This document shows positions 1 to 7,741 of a stretch of DNA of 32,062 bases, piece after piece (within the stretch, counting starts at the first letter, position 1; each line of letters starts with the position of its first letter). A program made the position numbers and the translations under genes. Under the pieces are notes generated by a model. The model was not told where the DNA came from. It did not search any database and saw only the letters and a program-made list of their open reading frames with translations. The stretch covers positions 1 to 32,062 of the forward strand of contig NZ_BDAW01000053.1 in NCBI RefSeq assembly GCF_001625085.1, given 5' to 3'. This stretch comes from Nocardia acidivorans NBRC 108247. GTDB taxonomy: Bacteria; Actinomycetota; Actinomycetes; Mycobacteriales; Mycobacteriaceae.

Positions 1-1
1 C

Positions 2-2341
2 GCGGTGACCCTGCGCCGCCGCGAGGACGAGGCCACCCGCGCCGCCGAGCACCTCGCCGCCCGGCTGCTCGAACCCGCCTCCGTCGAACTCGACGGAACC
101 ACTTGGGCGGCAACCGATCTCGCCACGACCGAGCTCTTGAACAGTGAATACGCGGGCGAACTAGAAGCGCTCGAGCCGCCGGAGCCGCTCGAGCGGGAGG
201 CACCGTGGCCCGGTATGCCGGAAGACGCCGACCCGGCCACCGCGATCGGCGGCGCGGACGGTGATCACGGCTCGATGGAACCGGCGGTCGGACACTCCGA
301 AACCGCCGGTGTGGCCCAGTCGCGCCCGGATGGATTCTCGCCGGATGCGCGCCGGTCCTCCGATGCGCTCGGTCGGCGAGGGCGTGGTTTGGAGGCTGCC
401 GCGCAGCGGTGGAGTGCGCGGATGGGTGCGCTCGAGGAGGTGCGGGCCGACGCGGATTCGGCCAAACGGCTCATGGGGGAGTTGAAGCGGCTGCGCGGGG
501 AGCAACAGGAGCTCTCGGGAGCGTTGACGACATTGACCGAGCGGCGCGGAAAGTTGCCGGAATCCATTGCGGGGGTGGAGATTCGGCTGCGCGAGGCGAC
601 CGATGCCGCGGCCGGACTGCCGGTGCTGGAGGCTGAGCGGGAACGGTTGAAGTCCGCCGCCAAGGCGGCGCTGGAGCTGGAGCTGCGACGAGGCGAGTTG
701 GTCCGCGCGACAACGGCTTTCGAGTCGGCCCGGGTGAAGCATCTGGACGCGCGGGAGCATACCCTGGCGCTGCGGGAGCAGCGGCTGGCGGGGATGGCCG
801 CGGAATTGGCCGGGGCCCTGGTGGATTCGGAGCCCTGTGCGGTCTGCGGATCGGCCGAACATCCCGCGCCCGCGCGGCGCACCACGCAGGCCGTATCGAA
901 GCAGGCCGAGGAGACCGCGCTCGCCGCGGAACGGGCCGCCGAGGCCGCCCGCGATCGCGCCGGGCAACAGGTCACGGAGCTGGAGCGCACCATCGAAGTC
1001 CTGGTCGAGCGGGGCGGCGACGCCGATAAGGCCGAACTCGCGACCGAATTGGCCGAGGCCGAAACGCGCTGGGCCGCGGCGCGCGACCGGGCCAAGCAGG
1101 CCGACGGCCTGACCGCCGAATTGGAGCGGCTGCGCGCCGAGGACGCGCGGCTGCAAGACGAACTCCGCGACTGTGAAAGCCGTTCCAGCGCAACGCTGGA
1201 ACGCGTCGTCGCCACCGACCGCAGGCTCGCCGAACTCACCGAGCGACTTACCACCGCCGCCGGTGCGGATGGCACGGTGGAGCGCCGCCGGGCTCGCCTC
1301 GACGCGCTCGTGTCGGGAGCAACGGCCGTTCGTGAGGCCCGCACCGAGGCAGCGCTGGCTCGCGAACAGGTCGCCTCGCTCGCCGTGCGCGTCGAAAAGC
1401 TCTCGTACGACGCCGGTTTGGTCGAGATGGCACCGCCGGTCATGGGCGAGACCGGACCCGACTACACCGTTCTGTCCGAGTACGCCCGCGCGGTCGACAC
1501 CGCCTCCCGGACCGCTCAGCGCCAGGCCGATATCGAAGCCGAACTGATCGCCGCGGACCGTGCCCGCGCACACGCCGAGGCCGTGCTGGCCGAGCCGGAG
1601 ATCCAGGCCGTGGCGGCGGTCGCCCCCGGCGATCTGGAAGCACTGGAAACCGCCGTCGCACAAGCACAATCGGATCTCGAGCGGGCCGTCTCCGCGCATA
1701 CGGTGGCGATCCGGCGCGTGGAGCAACTGGAAGAGCTCTGCTCCCAGCTCTGGGCGGCGGTCGACCGCCTGGCCCCGATTCAGCGCGCCCACGACGAACT
1801 CGCCCGCCTCGCGGAGGTGGTCGCCGGTCGCGGCGAGAACAACCGCCGCATGTCGCTGCGCTCCTACGTCCTCGCGGCCCGACTCGAGGAGGTGGCCGTG
1901 GCCGGTTCGGTGCGCCTGCGCCGAATGTCCGGTGGCCGTTACGAATTCGTGCACACCGACGCGGCGGGTCCGCGCGGCCGCCGCGGTGGTCTCGGCCTCG
2001 ACATCCGGGACGATTACACCGGGGCCATCCGCCCCGCGAAAACCCTCTCCGGCGGCGAAACCTTCATGGCCTCACTGGCTCTCGCGCTCGGCTTGGCCGA
2101 TGTGGTGGCGGCGGAATCCGGTGGCCTGGTGCTGGACACCCTCTTCATCGACGAGGGCTTCGGCAGCCTCGACGCCGACACCCTCGACGCCGTCATGGGC
2201 GTCCTGGACGAACTCCGCTCGGGTGGCCGGGTAGTGGGCGTAGTCAGCCACGTAGACGAAATGCGCCAGCGCATCCCCAGCCGCCTACACGTCATCCGCA
2301 CCCCCACCGGCTCCCACCTGGAAACCTCCCTCAGCGCCTGA
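2..2341 (+). CDS. sbcC: Exonuclease subunit SbcC, C-terminal part (5' end cut by window)
   Basis: This is the large ATPase subunit of the SbcCD (Rad50/Mre11-like) nuclease, which opens hairpins and processes double-strand ends. The frame is open to the window edge, so the N-terminal Walker A lobe lies outside; GTG at 5 is internal. Counting from GTG 5, long Ala/Glu/Arg-rich coiled-coil arms flank a zinc hook, Cys-x-x-Cys at about residues 278-281 (836-847) in the context EPCAVCGS. Near the C-terminus are the ABC signature LSGGE (about 2044-2058), a Walker B-like segment ending in FIDEGFGSLD, and the switch histidine in VVSHVDE. Residues about 55-125 form a Pro/Asp/Gly-rich, low-complexity stretch interrupting the coiled coil. 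The nuclease partner sbcD would be expected upstream. The gene converges on ogt across a strong hairpin. Confidence 0.93.
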   Translation, partial: AVTLRRREDEATRAAEHLAARLLEPASVELDGTTWAATDLATTELLNSEYAGELEALEPPEPLEREAPWPGMPEDADPATAIGGADGDHGSMEPAVGHSETAGVAQSRPDGFSPDARRSSDALGRRGRGLEAAAQRWSARMGALEEVRADADSAKRLMGELKRLRGEQQELSGALTTLTERRGKLPESIAGVEIRLREATDAAAGLPVLEAERERLKSAAKAALELELRRGELVRATTAFESARVKHLDAREHTLALREQRLAGMAAELAGALVDSEPCAVCGSAEHPAPARRTTQAVSKQAEETALAAERAAEAARDRAGQQVTELERTIEVLVERGGDADKAELATELAEAETRWAAARDRAKQADGLTAELERLRAEDARLQDELRDCESRSSATLERVVATDRRLAELTERLTTAAGADGTVERRRARLDALVSGATAVREARTEAALAREQVASLAVRVEKLSYDAGLVEMAPPVMGETGPDYTVLSEYARAVDTASRTAQRQADIEAELIAADRARAHAEAVLAEPEIQAVAAVAPGDLEALETAVAQAQSDLERAVSAHTVAIRRVEQLEELCSQLWAAVDRLAPIQRAHDELARLAEVVAGRGENNRRMSLRSYVLAARLEEVAVAGSVRLRRMSGGRYEFVHTDAAGPRGRRGGLGLDIRDDYTGAIRPAKTLSGGETFMASLALALGLADVVAAESGGLVLDTLFIDEGFGSLDADTLDAVMGVLDELRSGGRVVGVVSHVDEMRQRIPSRLHVIRTPTGSHLETSLSA

Positions 2342-2349
2342 TCGGTGAC

Positions 2350-2403
2350 GTGCATGTACTGACGCAGGGAAACATCGAGTGGACCCTGCGCCAGTACATG
2401 CAC
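2350..2403. terminator. Long hairpin between convergent sbcC and ogt
   Basis: Two 20-nt arms (2350-2369 and 2384-2403) are complementary except for one A/C mismatch and enclose a 14-nt loop. The element starts 9 bp after the sbcC stop and ends 8 bp before the ogt stop, so it fits a bidirectional terminator. No T-run follows on either strand, so a rho-independent mechanism of the classical type is not assured. Each arm contains the 12-mer GTGCATGTACTG or its complement. Confidence 0.7.
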
Positions 2404-2411
2404 TTCGGTTG

Positions 2412-2927
2412 TCAGGCTTCGTGGTTCAGGAGCCAGCGCTTGACGTCCAGGCCCCAGCGGAAGCCGCCGAGGCTGCCGTCGGTGCGGATGACCCGGTGGC
2501 AGGGCACGAACAGGGCCGCGGCATTGCGGGCGCAGGCGTTCGCGGCGGCGCGGGTGGCCGCGGGGCGGCCGGAGGCCGAGGCGAAATCGGTGTAGGTGAC
2601 CGGATCGCCCGCCGGAATCTTGCGCAGCACCTCCCAGGCGTGGACCAGGAAGGGACCCGAAATCTGGCGCACCGTAATCGAATCGATGATGGTCAGATCA
2701 CCCGCGTGGTACGCCTCGACGGCCTTGGTGACTTGGCCCAACTCGGCGCGTTCGCGCAGTGCGGCCGGGCGCAGGGTCTGATGGATGAGGCCGCGCAGGT
2801 TCTGGGCATCGGCCGTCCAGCCCGCGGCCAGTACCGCCCCATCGGGGTCGACCAGCGCGGTGAACGGTCCCGCCGGGGTGCTGGCCGTGGCGAAATCGGC
2901 GGTGGCGGTGGTGTTTTGGGTATTCAC
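2412..2927 (-). CDS. ogt: Methylated-DNA--protein-cysteine S-methyltransferase
   Basis: This suicide enzyme removes methyl groups from O6-methylguanine in DNA onto its own cysteine. The C-terminal domain carries the diagnostic active-site motif PCHRVIRTDGSLGG, preceded by the DNA-binding helix region with NACARN, and ends in a WGLDVKRWLL segment typical of the family. Length is 171 aa, normal for Ogt. The chosen start is GTG at 2927: it overlaps the TGA of the upstream alkA-type gene (GTGA), which implies translational coupling, and the open frame farther upstream lies inside that gene. Co-transcription with an Ada/AlkA fusion places it in an alkylation-damage operon with the same order as M. 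tuberculosis Rv1317c-Rv1316c (from memory). Confidence 0.95.
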   Translation of the reverse strand: MNTQNTTATADFATASTPAGPFTALVDPDGAVLAAGWTADAQNLRGLIHQTLRPAALRERAELGQVTKAVEAYHAGDLTIIDSITVRQISGPFLVHAWEVLRKIPAGDPVTYTDFASASGRPAATRAAANACARNAAALFVPCHRVIRTDGSLGGFRWGLDVKRWLLNHEA

Positions 2928-4480
2928 GGTGCTGTTCTCACTTTCCGGGCGACAGATGCGCCATCGGGGGTGGCTGCGGGTGCGGCGAGCGCGTGCTTCC
3001 ACATGTGCATGGTCAGATAGGAGCGCCAGGGGGCGAAGCGGGTGGTCTCGGCCAGGTCGATATCGAGCAGGGCCGCACCCCGGCGGACGATCAGATCGGA
3101 GGGCAGCAGAACATCCGGATCCGCGAGTAGTCGCATGGTGACGTAATCGGCGGTCCACGGCCCCACCCCGTCCAGGGCGAGCAGGTCACGGCGCAATTCG
3201 GAGGCGGTGCGCCCGGCGTGCAGCGCCAGCTCACCGTCCGCGATCGCCCGGGCCGCGGCCACGATGGCCTCGACTCGGCGCGCCGGTCCGGTCAGCACCT
3301 CCGCGCCGTGTTCGGCAATGGCGGCGGGGGTCGGGAACAGGTGCGAGATCGGTCCGGGAATGGATTCCCCGAGCGTCTGCACCAGCCGCGCGGTATGCGT
3401 ATTCGCCGCCGCCACCGAGATCTGCTGACCGATCATGGTGCGCAGCAACAGTTCCGGTCCGTCGAGGCAGCCCGGAACCCGAATGCCCGGTGACAGCAGG
3501 GTGGATCGATCGACCGGTCTGTGACCGTTCGACAACGCTGTCGCCGAAGACGATGGCGTACCGGTCATTCCCGCCGCCAATGCCTCGTCGATGCCGATGG
3601 GATCGGCGTCCAGGTCGAGGAAGTGGCGCAGGCGGGCGACGGTAGGCGCCAGGTCGCGCATATCGTGCAGGGCCAGGGAGGCGCGCACGTGTCCGGGTTG
3701 GATGGACATGCGAATCGTGGTGTGGCCGTGCGGAGTTCGCAGGCTGCGGCTGTAGTGGCCGTCCTCCCAGAGTTCCAGTCCGGGCACGGCGTGCGAGGAC
3801 AGGAACCACTCCAGCCAGGGCTTGTCCAGCGGTTCCCGATACGGAAGTCGCAGTGTCAGTTGGCCGTTCGTGGCGGGCAGGGTGTCGCCGTTGCGGCGTC
3901 GCGATTCATCCCGCAGGGTGGTCGGACTGACCGCGAACACCTCGCGCACGGTGTCGTTGAACTGCCGGATGCTCGCGAAGCCCGCCGCGAACGCGATATC
4001 CGACATGGACAGGTGCGTGGTCTGGATGAGCAGCCGGGCGGTGTGCGCCCGATGCGCCCGTGCCAGGGCCAGCGGTCCGGCCCCCAGTTCTGAGGTGAGC
4101 ACCCGGGTCAGTTGGCGCTGGGAATAGCCGAGCGTATCGGCCAGGGCGGGCACCCCACCCCGTTCGATGACGCCGTCGGCGATCAATCGCATGGCCCTGG
4201 AGGCCAGGTCGGCGCGGGTATTCCACAGCGGTGAGCCGGGGGCCGCGTCGGGTAGGCAGCGTCGGCAGGCCCGGAAGCCGGACTGCTGTGCCGCCGCCGC
4301 GGTGGGCAGGAAGGTGACGTTGGCGGGTTTCGGTGTGATAGCCGGACAGGAAGGGCGGCAATAGATTCCGGTGGTGCGCACCGCGGTCACGAATTGCCCG
4401 TCGAAGCGGGCATCCCGGGTAGTCACGGCGCGGTAGCACCGCTCGAAGTCCAACTCTTTCGCACTCACAAGATCCACCAT
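2924..4480 (-). CDS. alkA: Ada/AlkA fusion: methylation-responsive regulator and 3-methyladenine DNA glycosylase
   Basis: A three-part protein of 518 aa. Residues about 12-80 are the Ada metal-binding domain with four cysteines C41, C45, C72 and C75 (YCRPSC and CRRC), matching the zinc and methyl-phosphotriester acceptor set of E. coli Ada. Residues about 90-190 are an AraC-type double HTH (SMSDIAFAAGFASIRQFN). Residues about 200-500 are an AlkA N-domain plus HhH-GPD glycosylase; the hairpin LDGVGPWTADY is followed by LLPSDLIVRRG, where D462 aligns with the catalytic Asp of AlkA. It should sense methylated DNA phosphate, activate its own operon and excise 3-methyladenine. The start is uncertain: ATG 4480 has no clear ribosome site, and GTG 4468 (514 aa) follows GGTGGA. 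Confidence 0.95.
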   Translation of the reverse strand: MVDLVSAKELDFERCYRAVTTRDARFDGQFVTAVRTTGIYCRPSCPAITPKPANVTFLPTAAAAQQSGFRACRRCLPDAAPGSPLWNTRADLASRAMRLIADGVIERGGVPALADTLGYSQRQLTRVLTSELGAGPLALARAHRAHTARLLIQTTHLSMSDIAFAAGFASIRQFNDTVREVFAVSPTTLRDESRRRNGDTLPATNGQLTLRLPYREPLDKPWLEWFLSSHAVPGLELWEDGHYSRSLRTPHGHTTIRMSIQPGHVRASLALHDMRDLAPTVARLRHFLDLDADPIGIDEALAAGMTGTPSSSATALSNGHRPVDRSTLLSPGIRVPGCLDGPELLLRTMIGQQISVAAANTHTARLVQTLGESIPGPISHLFPTPAAIAEHGAEVLTGPARRVEAIVAAARAIADGELALHAGRTASELRRDLLALDGVGPWTADYVTMRLLADPDVLLPSDLIVRRGAALLDIDLAETTRFAPWRSYLTMHMWKHALAAPAATPDGASVARKVRTAP

Positions 4481-4497
4481 CGCAGCCCGGAGGAGCG

Positions 4498-4507
4498 TGC
4501 GCTAGCG
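4498..4507 (-). promoter_or_regulatory. Possible Ada-type operator upstream of the alkA-ogt operon
   Basis: The minus strand reads CTAGCGCA here, matching 6 of 8 positions of the E. coli Ada box AAAGCGCA, and overlaps the palindrome CGCTAGCG (4500-4507), 18-27 bp before the alkA start. The match is short and may be chance; the expectation of autoregulation rests on the Ada domain of the gene. Confidence 0.2.
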
Positions 4508-4590
4508 GAAATCAGACGCTGGGGTCGGCGGGAAAAGGACATGCGGCGGCGAGCTGACTGCGCCGGGGTGCGGATCTCGGCCAAAAACAT

Positions 4591-4730
4591 GCCGGGATGA
4601 CGAAGGGGCCCTGCGCCGGGATGGCGAAGGGCGTTGCGCCGGGATGGCGAAGGGCCTTGCGCCGGGATGGCGAAGGGCCTTGCGCCGGGATGGTGAAGGG
4701 GCGTTGTGCCGGGATGGCGAAGGGGCGTCT
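4591..4730. repeat. Six tandem copies of a 23-24 bp repeat
   Basis: The unit is close to GCCGGGATGGCGAAGGGC plus a variable pentamer. Copies begin at 4591, 4615, 4638, 4661, 4684 and 4708; the third and fourth are identical and the others differ by one to four bases, with some copies carrying one extra G. The array lies between the alkA promoter region and the 3' end of ybdD, and the last copy runs into the ybdD stop codon at 4730-4732. There are no spacers, so it is not a CRISPR. The 4481-4590 stretch before it holds the alkA promoter region and no gene that I can support. Confidence 0.9.
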
Positions 4731-4978
4731 CAGCAGCAGCGGTTGGCCGGGTTGCGGGCGGCTGCGTCGTGGCGGTCGCGCCAGTAGTCGCGTTCGCTGG
4801 GGACGGGGGCGTCCGGGTGTTGGAGGCGGAGGTGTTCGACGTAGCGCTGGTAGTCGTTACCGCCGAGGACGGCGTTGAACCACCAGATGACGGCGCGCAC
4901 GGCGCGGACAACCGCGCGCCCCGCCGTCCGCAGCAGGTCTGCGGGCGACGGGGCGGTGGATTCGTTCATCGGAGTCAC
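4730..4978 (-). CDS. YbdD/YjiX family small protein, CstA partner
   Basis: An 82-aa protein whose second half carries the family core: NDYQRYVEHLRLQHPD, then a Glu/Arg-rich region and a terminal Cys-Cys (NRCC), the same ending as E. coli YbdD. In enterobacteria these proteins are encoded directly behind cstA or btsT and support pyruvate/peptide uptake by the transporter; that is family knowledge. Here it starts 7 bp after the cstA stop, so the two form an operon. The start may be GTG 4978 or ATG 4969 (MNES). The N-terminal 30 residues are a longer amphipathic helix than in the 65-aa E. coli protein. Its last codons touch a tandem repeat array. Confidence 0.9.
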   Translation of the reverse strand: MTPMNESTAPSPADLLRTAGRAVVRAVRAVIWWFNAVLGGNDYQRYVEHLRLQHPDAPVPSERDYWRDRHDAAARNPANRCC

Positions 4979-4985
4979 GTATGAC

Positions 4986-7322
4986 TCAGTGCGCGTGCGC
5001 GGTGGCCGCGCCGGTGGGTTTGATCTTGCCTGCGGCGGCGAGCGCGTCCCACTCCTGCTGGACTTGCTTCTCCGCCTTGGTGGCGAGGAAGGAACTCGGC
5101 CCGAAGATCTTGGACGGTTCCTCCGGCGCTTCGGTGGTCTCCACCACGCCCTTGCGAATGGCGCGCAGGCACACCCACACGCCCACCGCGGCGACGATCA
5201 GCACCAGCACCGCGAACACGATCGAGAGCGTGCCCTGGATGAAGGTATTGCGAATCGTCTTGTCCAGGTTGTCGATCTGCGTCTGCAACGCCGCCGGATC
5301 CGCCACGCCCTTGGGCAGCTGCCCGGAGCTCTGGGCGGCCAGATACGCGTCCCGCTTCACGATGGTGTTGTGGTGCAGCGTCCAGTAGCCGATCTTCGGA
5401 TCACCCGAGAAGATCTTCTGGAACGAGGCCGTCATGGTGACGACCAGATCCCAGACCAGCGGCAGCGCCGGAATCCAGGCCCATTTGACCAGGCCCTTCT
5501 TCACCACGATGGCCAGCACCACGGTCAGCGCGACCGCGGCCAGCAACTGGTTGGAGATACCGAACAGCGGGTACAGCGTATTGATGCCGCCCAGCGGATC
5601 GGTGACGCCCATGAGCAGTACCGAACCCCAGGCCGCGACCACGAGCGCCGAGCAGATCCAGGCGCCGGGCTGCCAGGAGGTCTCCTTGAACCGGCGGAAC
5701 GGGCCACCCAGATTGCCGAGTGAATCCGAGAGCATGAACCGCGCCACCCGGGTGCCGGCGTCGATGGTGGTGAGGATGAACAGCGCCTCGAACATGATCG
5801 CGAAGTGGTACCAGAACGCCTTCAGTCCGGAGCCGCCGAACAGTTTGTGCAGCACCTCGGACATGCCGATGGCCAGTGTGGGCGCACCACCGGTACGCGA
5901 GACGATATTGCTCTCACCGATATCGGAGGCGGTCTGCTTCAGATCCGCCGCCGTGGTCGGATCACCGTGCAGGCCAAGGCTGTTCACGTAGGCGGCGGCC
6001 TTGTCCGCGCTGCCGCCGGTCACCGCCGGGCTGGCATTGATGGCGAAGTACAGGTGCTGATCGATGATGCTGGCGGTGATGATCGCCATGACCGCGACGA
6101 ACGACTCCATCAGCATGCCGCCGTAGCCGATCATGCGCGCCTGCGACTGCTTGGCCAGCAGCTTGGGCGTGGTTCCGGAGGAGACCAGCGAGTGGAATCC
6201 CGACAGCGCACCGCAGGCGATGGTGATGAACAGGAACGGGAACAGATTGCCCGCGAAGGACGGGCCGTTGCTGTTGCCCGCGAACTGCGAGATGGCCGGG
6301 GCCTGCAACACCGGCATGGTGATCAGCACGCCGATGGCCAGCAGGCCGATGGTGCCGATCTTCATGAAGGTGGACAGGTAATCGCGCGGGGCGAGCAGCA
6401 GCCAGACCGGCAGCACCGAGGCGATGAAGCCGTAGATGATCAGCATCCAGGCGATGCTGGTCCCGGACAGCGTGAAAGCGTCACGGCCCCAAGAGGATCC
6501 GGCGACCCAGTTACCGGAGATGATGGCCAGCAACAGCAGCAGGAAACCCACCAGGGAGATCTCGCCGACCTTGCCCGGTCGCACGAAGCGCAGGTAGATG
6601 CCCATGAACAGGGCGATCGGAATGGTCATGGCGATGGAGAACACGCCCCACGGGCTGCCGCCCTCGAGTACGCCGGTCTTCGCATTCGGTGTTGCCGCAA
6701 GGGCATTCACCACCACGATGCCGAGCACGGCGAGCAGGATCATCATGATCACCAGTACGGCCACGATGGCGGCGACGCCGCCGACCACGCCGAGTTCGTC
6801 CCGCGCCATCTGCCCGAGGCTGCGGCCGCGTCGCTTCACCGACGCCCACAGCACCAGATAGTCCTGCACCGCACCGGCGAAGACGACGCCGACAATGATC
6901 CAGATGGTGCCCGGCAGATAACCCATCTGCGCGGCCAGAACCGGTCCGACCAGCGGGCCCGCACCGGCGATGGCGGCGAAGTGATGCCCGAACAGCACGC
7001 GGCGGTCCATCGGCATGTAGTCGCGGCCGTTCTCCAGCTCCTCGGCCGGAGTGGCGACGTCATCGCGCGGCTTGGTGATCTTCCATTCGATCAGTCGCGA
7101 ATAGAACTGGTACGCCAGCACATACGTGCAGAGTGCGGCGATCACGATCCAGACGGCATTGACGTCTTCGCCGCGCATGAACGCGAGGATGGCCCAGGCG
7201 ATCGCGCCAACGACGGCGATGGCGAGGAAGATGCCCTTTTTGGCGGGCGTGAGGGGCGTCCGGTCCACGACACCGACCGGAGGCAGGTCGGGGTCCGTCC
7301 GGAGGTATTCGATGGTCGCCAT
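4986..7322 (-). CDS. cstA: Carbon starvation protein A (CstA) family transporter
   Basis: A polytopic inner-membrane protein of 778 aa with well over a dozen hydrophobic segments. Recognisable CstA blocks are the DYMPMDRRVLFGHHFAAIAGAGPLVGP region near residue 100, the following VQDYLVLW segment, and SGFHSLVSSGTTPKL in the central part. E. coli CstA (701 aa) is a pyruvate and possibly peptide transporter induced on carbon starvation; this protein is somewhat longer, mainly through loops and a charged C-terminal tail ending in HAH. The ATG at 7322 is preceded on the minus strand by GGGAGAG at good spacing. The small YbdD-type gene follows at once. Substrate is inferred from the family only. 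Confidence 0.95.
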   Translation of the reverse strand: MATIEYLRTDPDLPPVGVVDRTPLTPAKKGIFLAIAVVGAIAWAILAFMRGEDVNAVWIVIAALCTYVLAYQFYSRLIEWKITKPRDDVATPAEELENGRDYMPMDRRVLFGHHFAAIAGAGPLVGPVLAAQMGYLPGTIWIIVGVVFAGAVQDYLVLWASVKRRGRSLGQMARDELGVVGGVAAIVAVLVIMMILLAVLGIVVVNALAATPNAKTGVLEGGSPWGVFSIAMTIPIALFMGIYLRFVRPGKVGEISLVGFLLLLLAIISGNWVAGSSWGRDAFTLSGTSIAWMLIIYGFIASVLPVWLLLAPRDYLSTFMKIGTIGLLAIGVLITMPVLQAPAISQFAGNSNGPSFAGNLFPFLFITIACGALSGFHSLVSSGTTPKLLAKQSQARMIGYGGMLMESFVAVMAIITASIIDQHLYFAINASPAVTGGSADKAAAYVNSLGLHGDPTTAADLKQTASDIGESNIVSRTGGAPTLAIGMSEVLHKLFGGSGLKAFWYHFAIMFEALFILTTIDAGTRVARFMLSDSLGNLGGPFRRFKETSWQPGAWICSALVVAAWGSVLLMGVTDPLGGINTLYPLFGISNQLLAAVALTVVLAIVVKKGLVKWAWIPALPLVWDLVVTMTASFQKIFSGDPKIGYWTLHHNTIVKRDAYLAAQSSGQLPKGVADPAALQTQIDNLDKTIRNTFIQGTLSIVFAVLVLIVAAVGVWVCLRAIRKGVVETTEAPEEPSKIFGPSSFLATKAEKQVQQEWDALAAAGKIKPTGAATAHAH

Positions 7323-7603
7323 GCGACAACTCTCCCGTGCGGTACAGCGGATCTAACTGATTTCGAGCCCAACGTAGCGGAATCGACACGCCTGAAATGC
7401 GGCTTTCGAGAGCCGTTCATCAAGTGCCGAACCGACGGGTATGGGTGACCCGGTGGACGCTGTGTGCCGGGAGACGAGGTGACGCAATCCGGCTCGGGCT
7501 CCCGCGAGTCCGCGTGTTCTCCGCGTGTCGCAGGTTGCTCTCCGTATGCTGCCATGCTGATCTGAGACCTGGGCCACAGGGTCCGTGACCGGAGGAGACC
7601 CTC
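7323..7603. other. Divergent intergenic region between cstA and the ABC importer
   Basis: About 280 bp with no gene that I can support. It must contain the promoters of cstA (-) and of the ABC operon (+). Near its right end two direct repeats, CGTGACCGGAGG (7584-7595) and CGTGACCGGGAGG (7603-7615), each hold a ribosome-site-like GGAGG, and AGGGTC/GACCCT (7579-7602) could form a short stem. I see no clear CRP/GlxR-type TGTGA-N6-TCACA site. Confidence 0.5.
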
Positions 7604-7741
7604 GTGACCGGGAGGTCGTTTCATTCATGCCCGTACCTTCGGCGCTGGATCGGTGCCGACGACCGATATGCGGCGAACGGTGGATTCGCTGCGGCAAACG
7701 GTCGGAAATCCGCGACGAACGGTTGGCCGCGTGTCCGGTGA
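7604..7741 (+). CDS. Possible 45-codon leader peptide ahead of the ABC importer
   Basis: GTG 7604 follows GGAGGAG by 6 nt, the best ribosome site in this leader, and opens a 45-codon frame that ends with TGA at 7739-7741. The stop overlaps the start region of the substrate-binding protein if that gene begins at GTG 7731, which has no ribosome site of its own, so translational coupling is possible. The peptide is Arg/Gly/Asn-rich and unlike any family I know. It also overlaps the alternative, longer N-terminus of the binding protein in another frame, so at most one of the two readings need be used. Confidence 0.25.
   Translation: MTGRSFHSCPYLRRWIGADDRYAANGGFAAANGRKSATNGWPRVR

Noticed and set aside
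161..1954. Long open frame on the minus strand opposite sbcC (597 codons)
   Set aside because: It mirrors a GC-rich gene with full SbcC motifs; its product is His/Arg/Gly-rich without any domain.
4591..4730. Tandem repeats as a CRISPR array, or as coding sequence of a 93-codon frame (4597-4878)
   Set aside because: Repeats are head-to-tail without spacers; the frame runs antisense into ybdD and its product is only the repeated DNA translated.
5805..7448. 547-codon plus-strand frame opposite cstA
   Set aside because: Asp/His/Arg/Gln-rich shadow typical of the antisense of a hydrophobic protein; cstA is certain.
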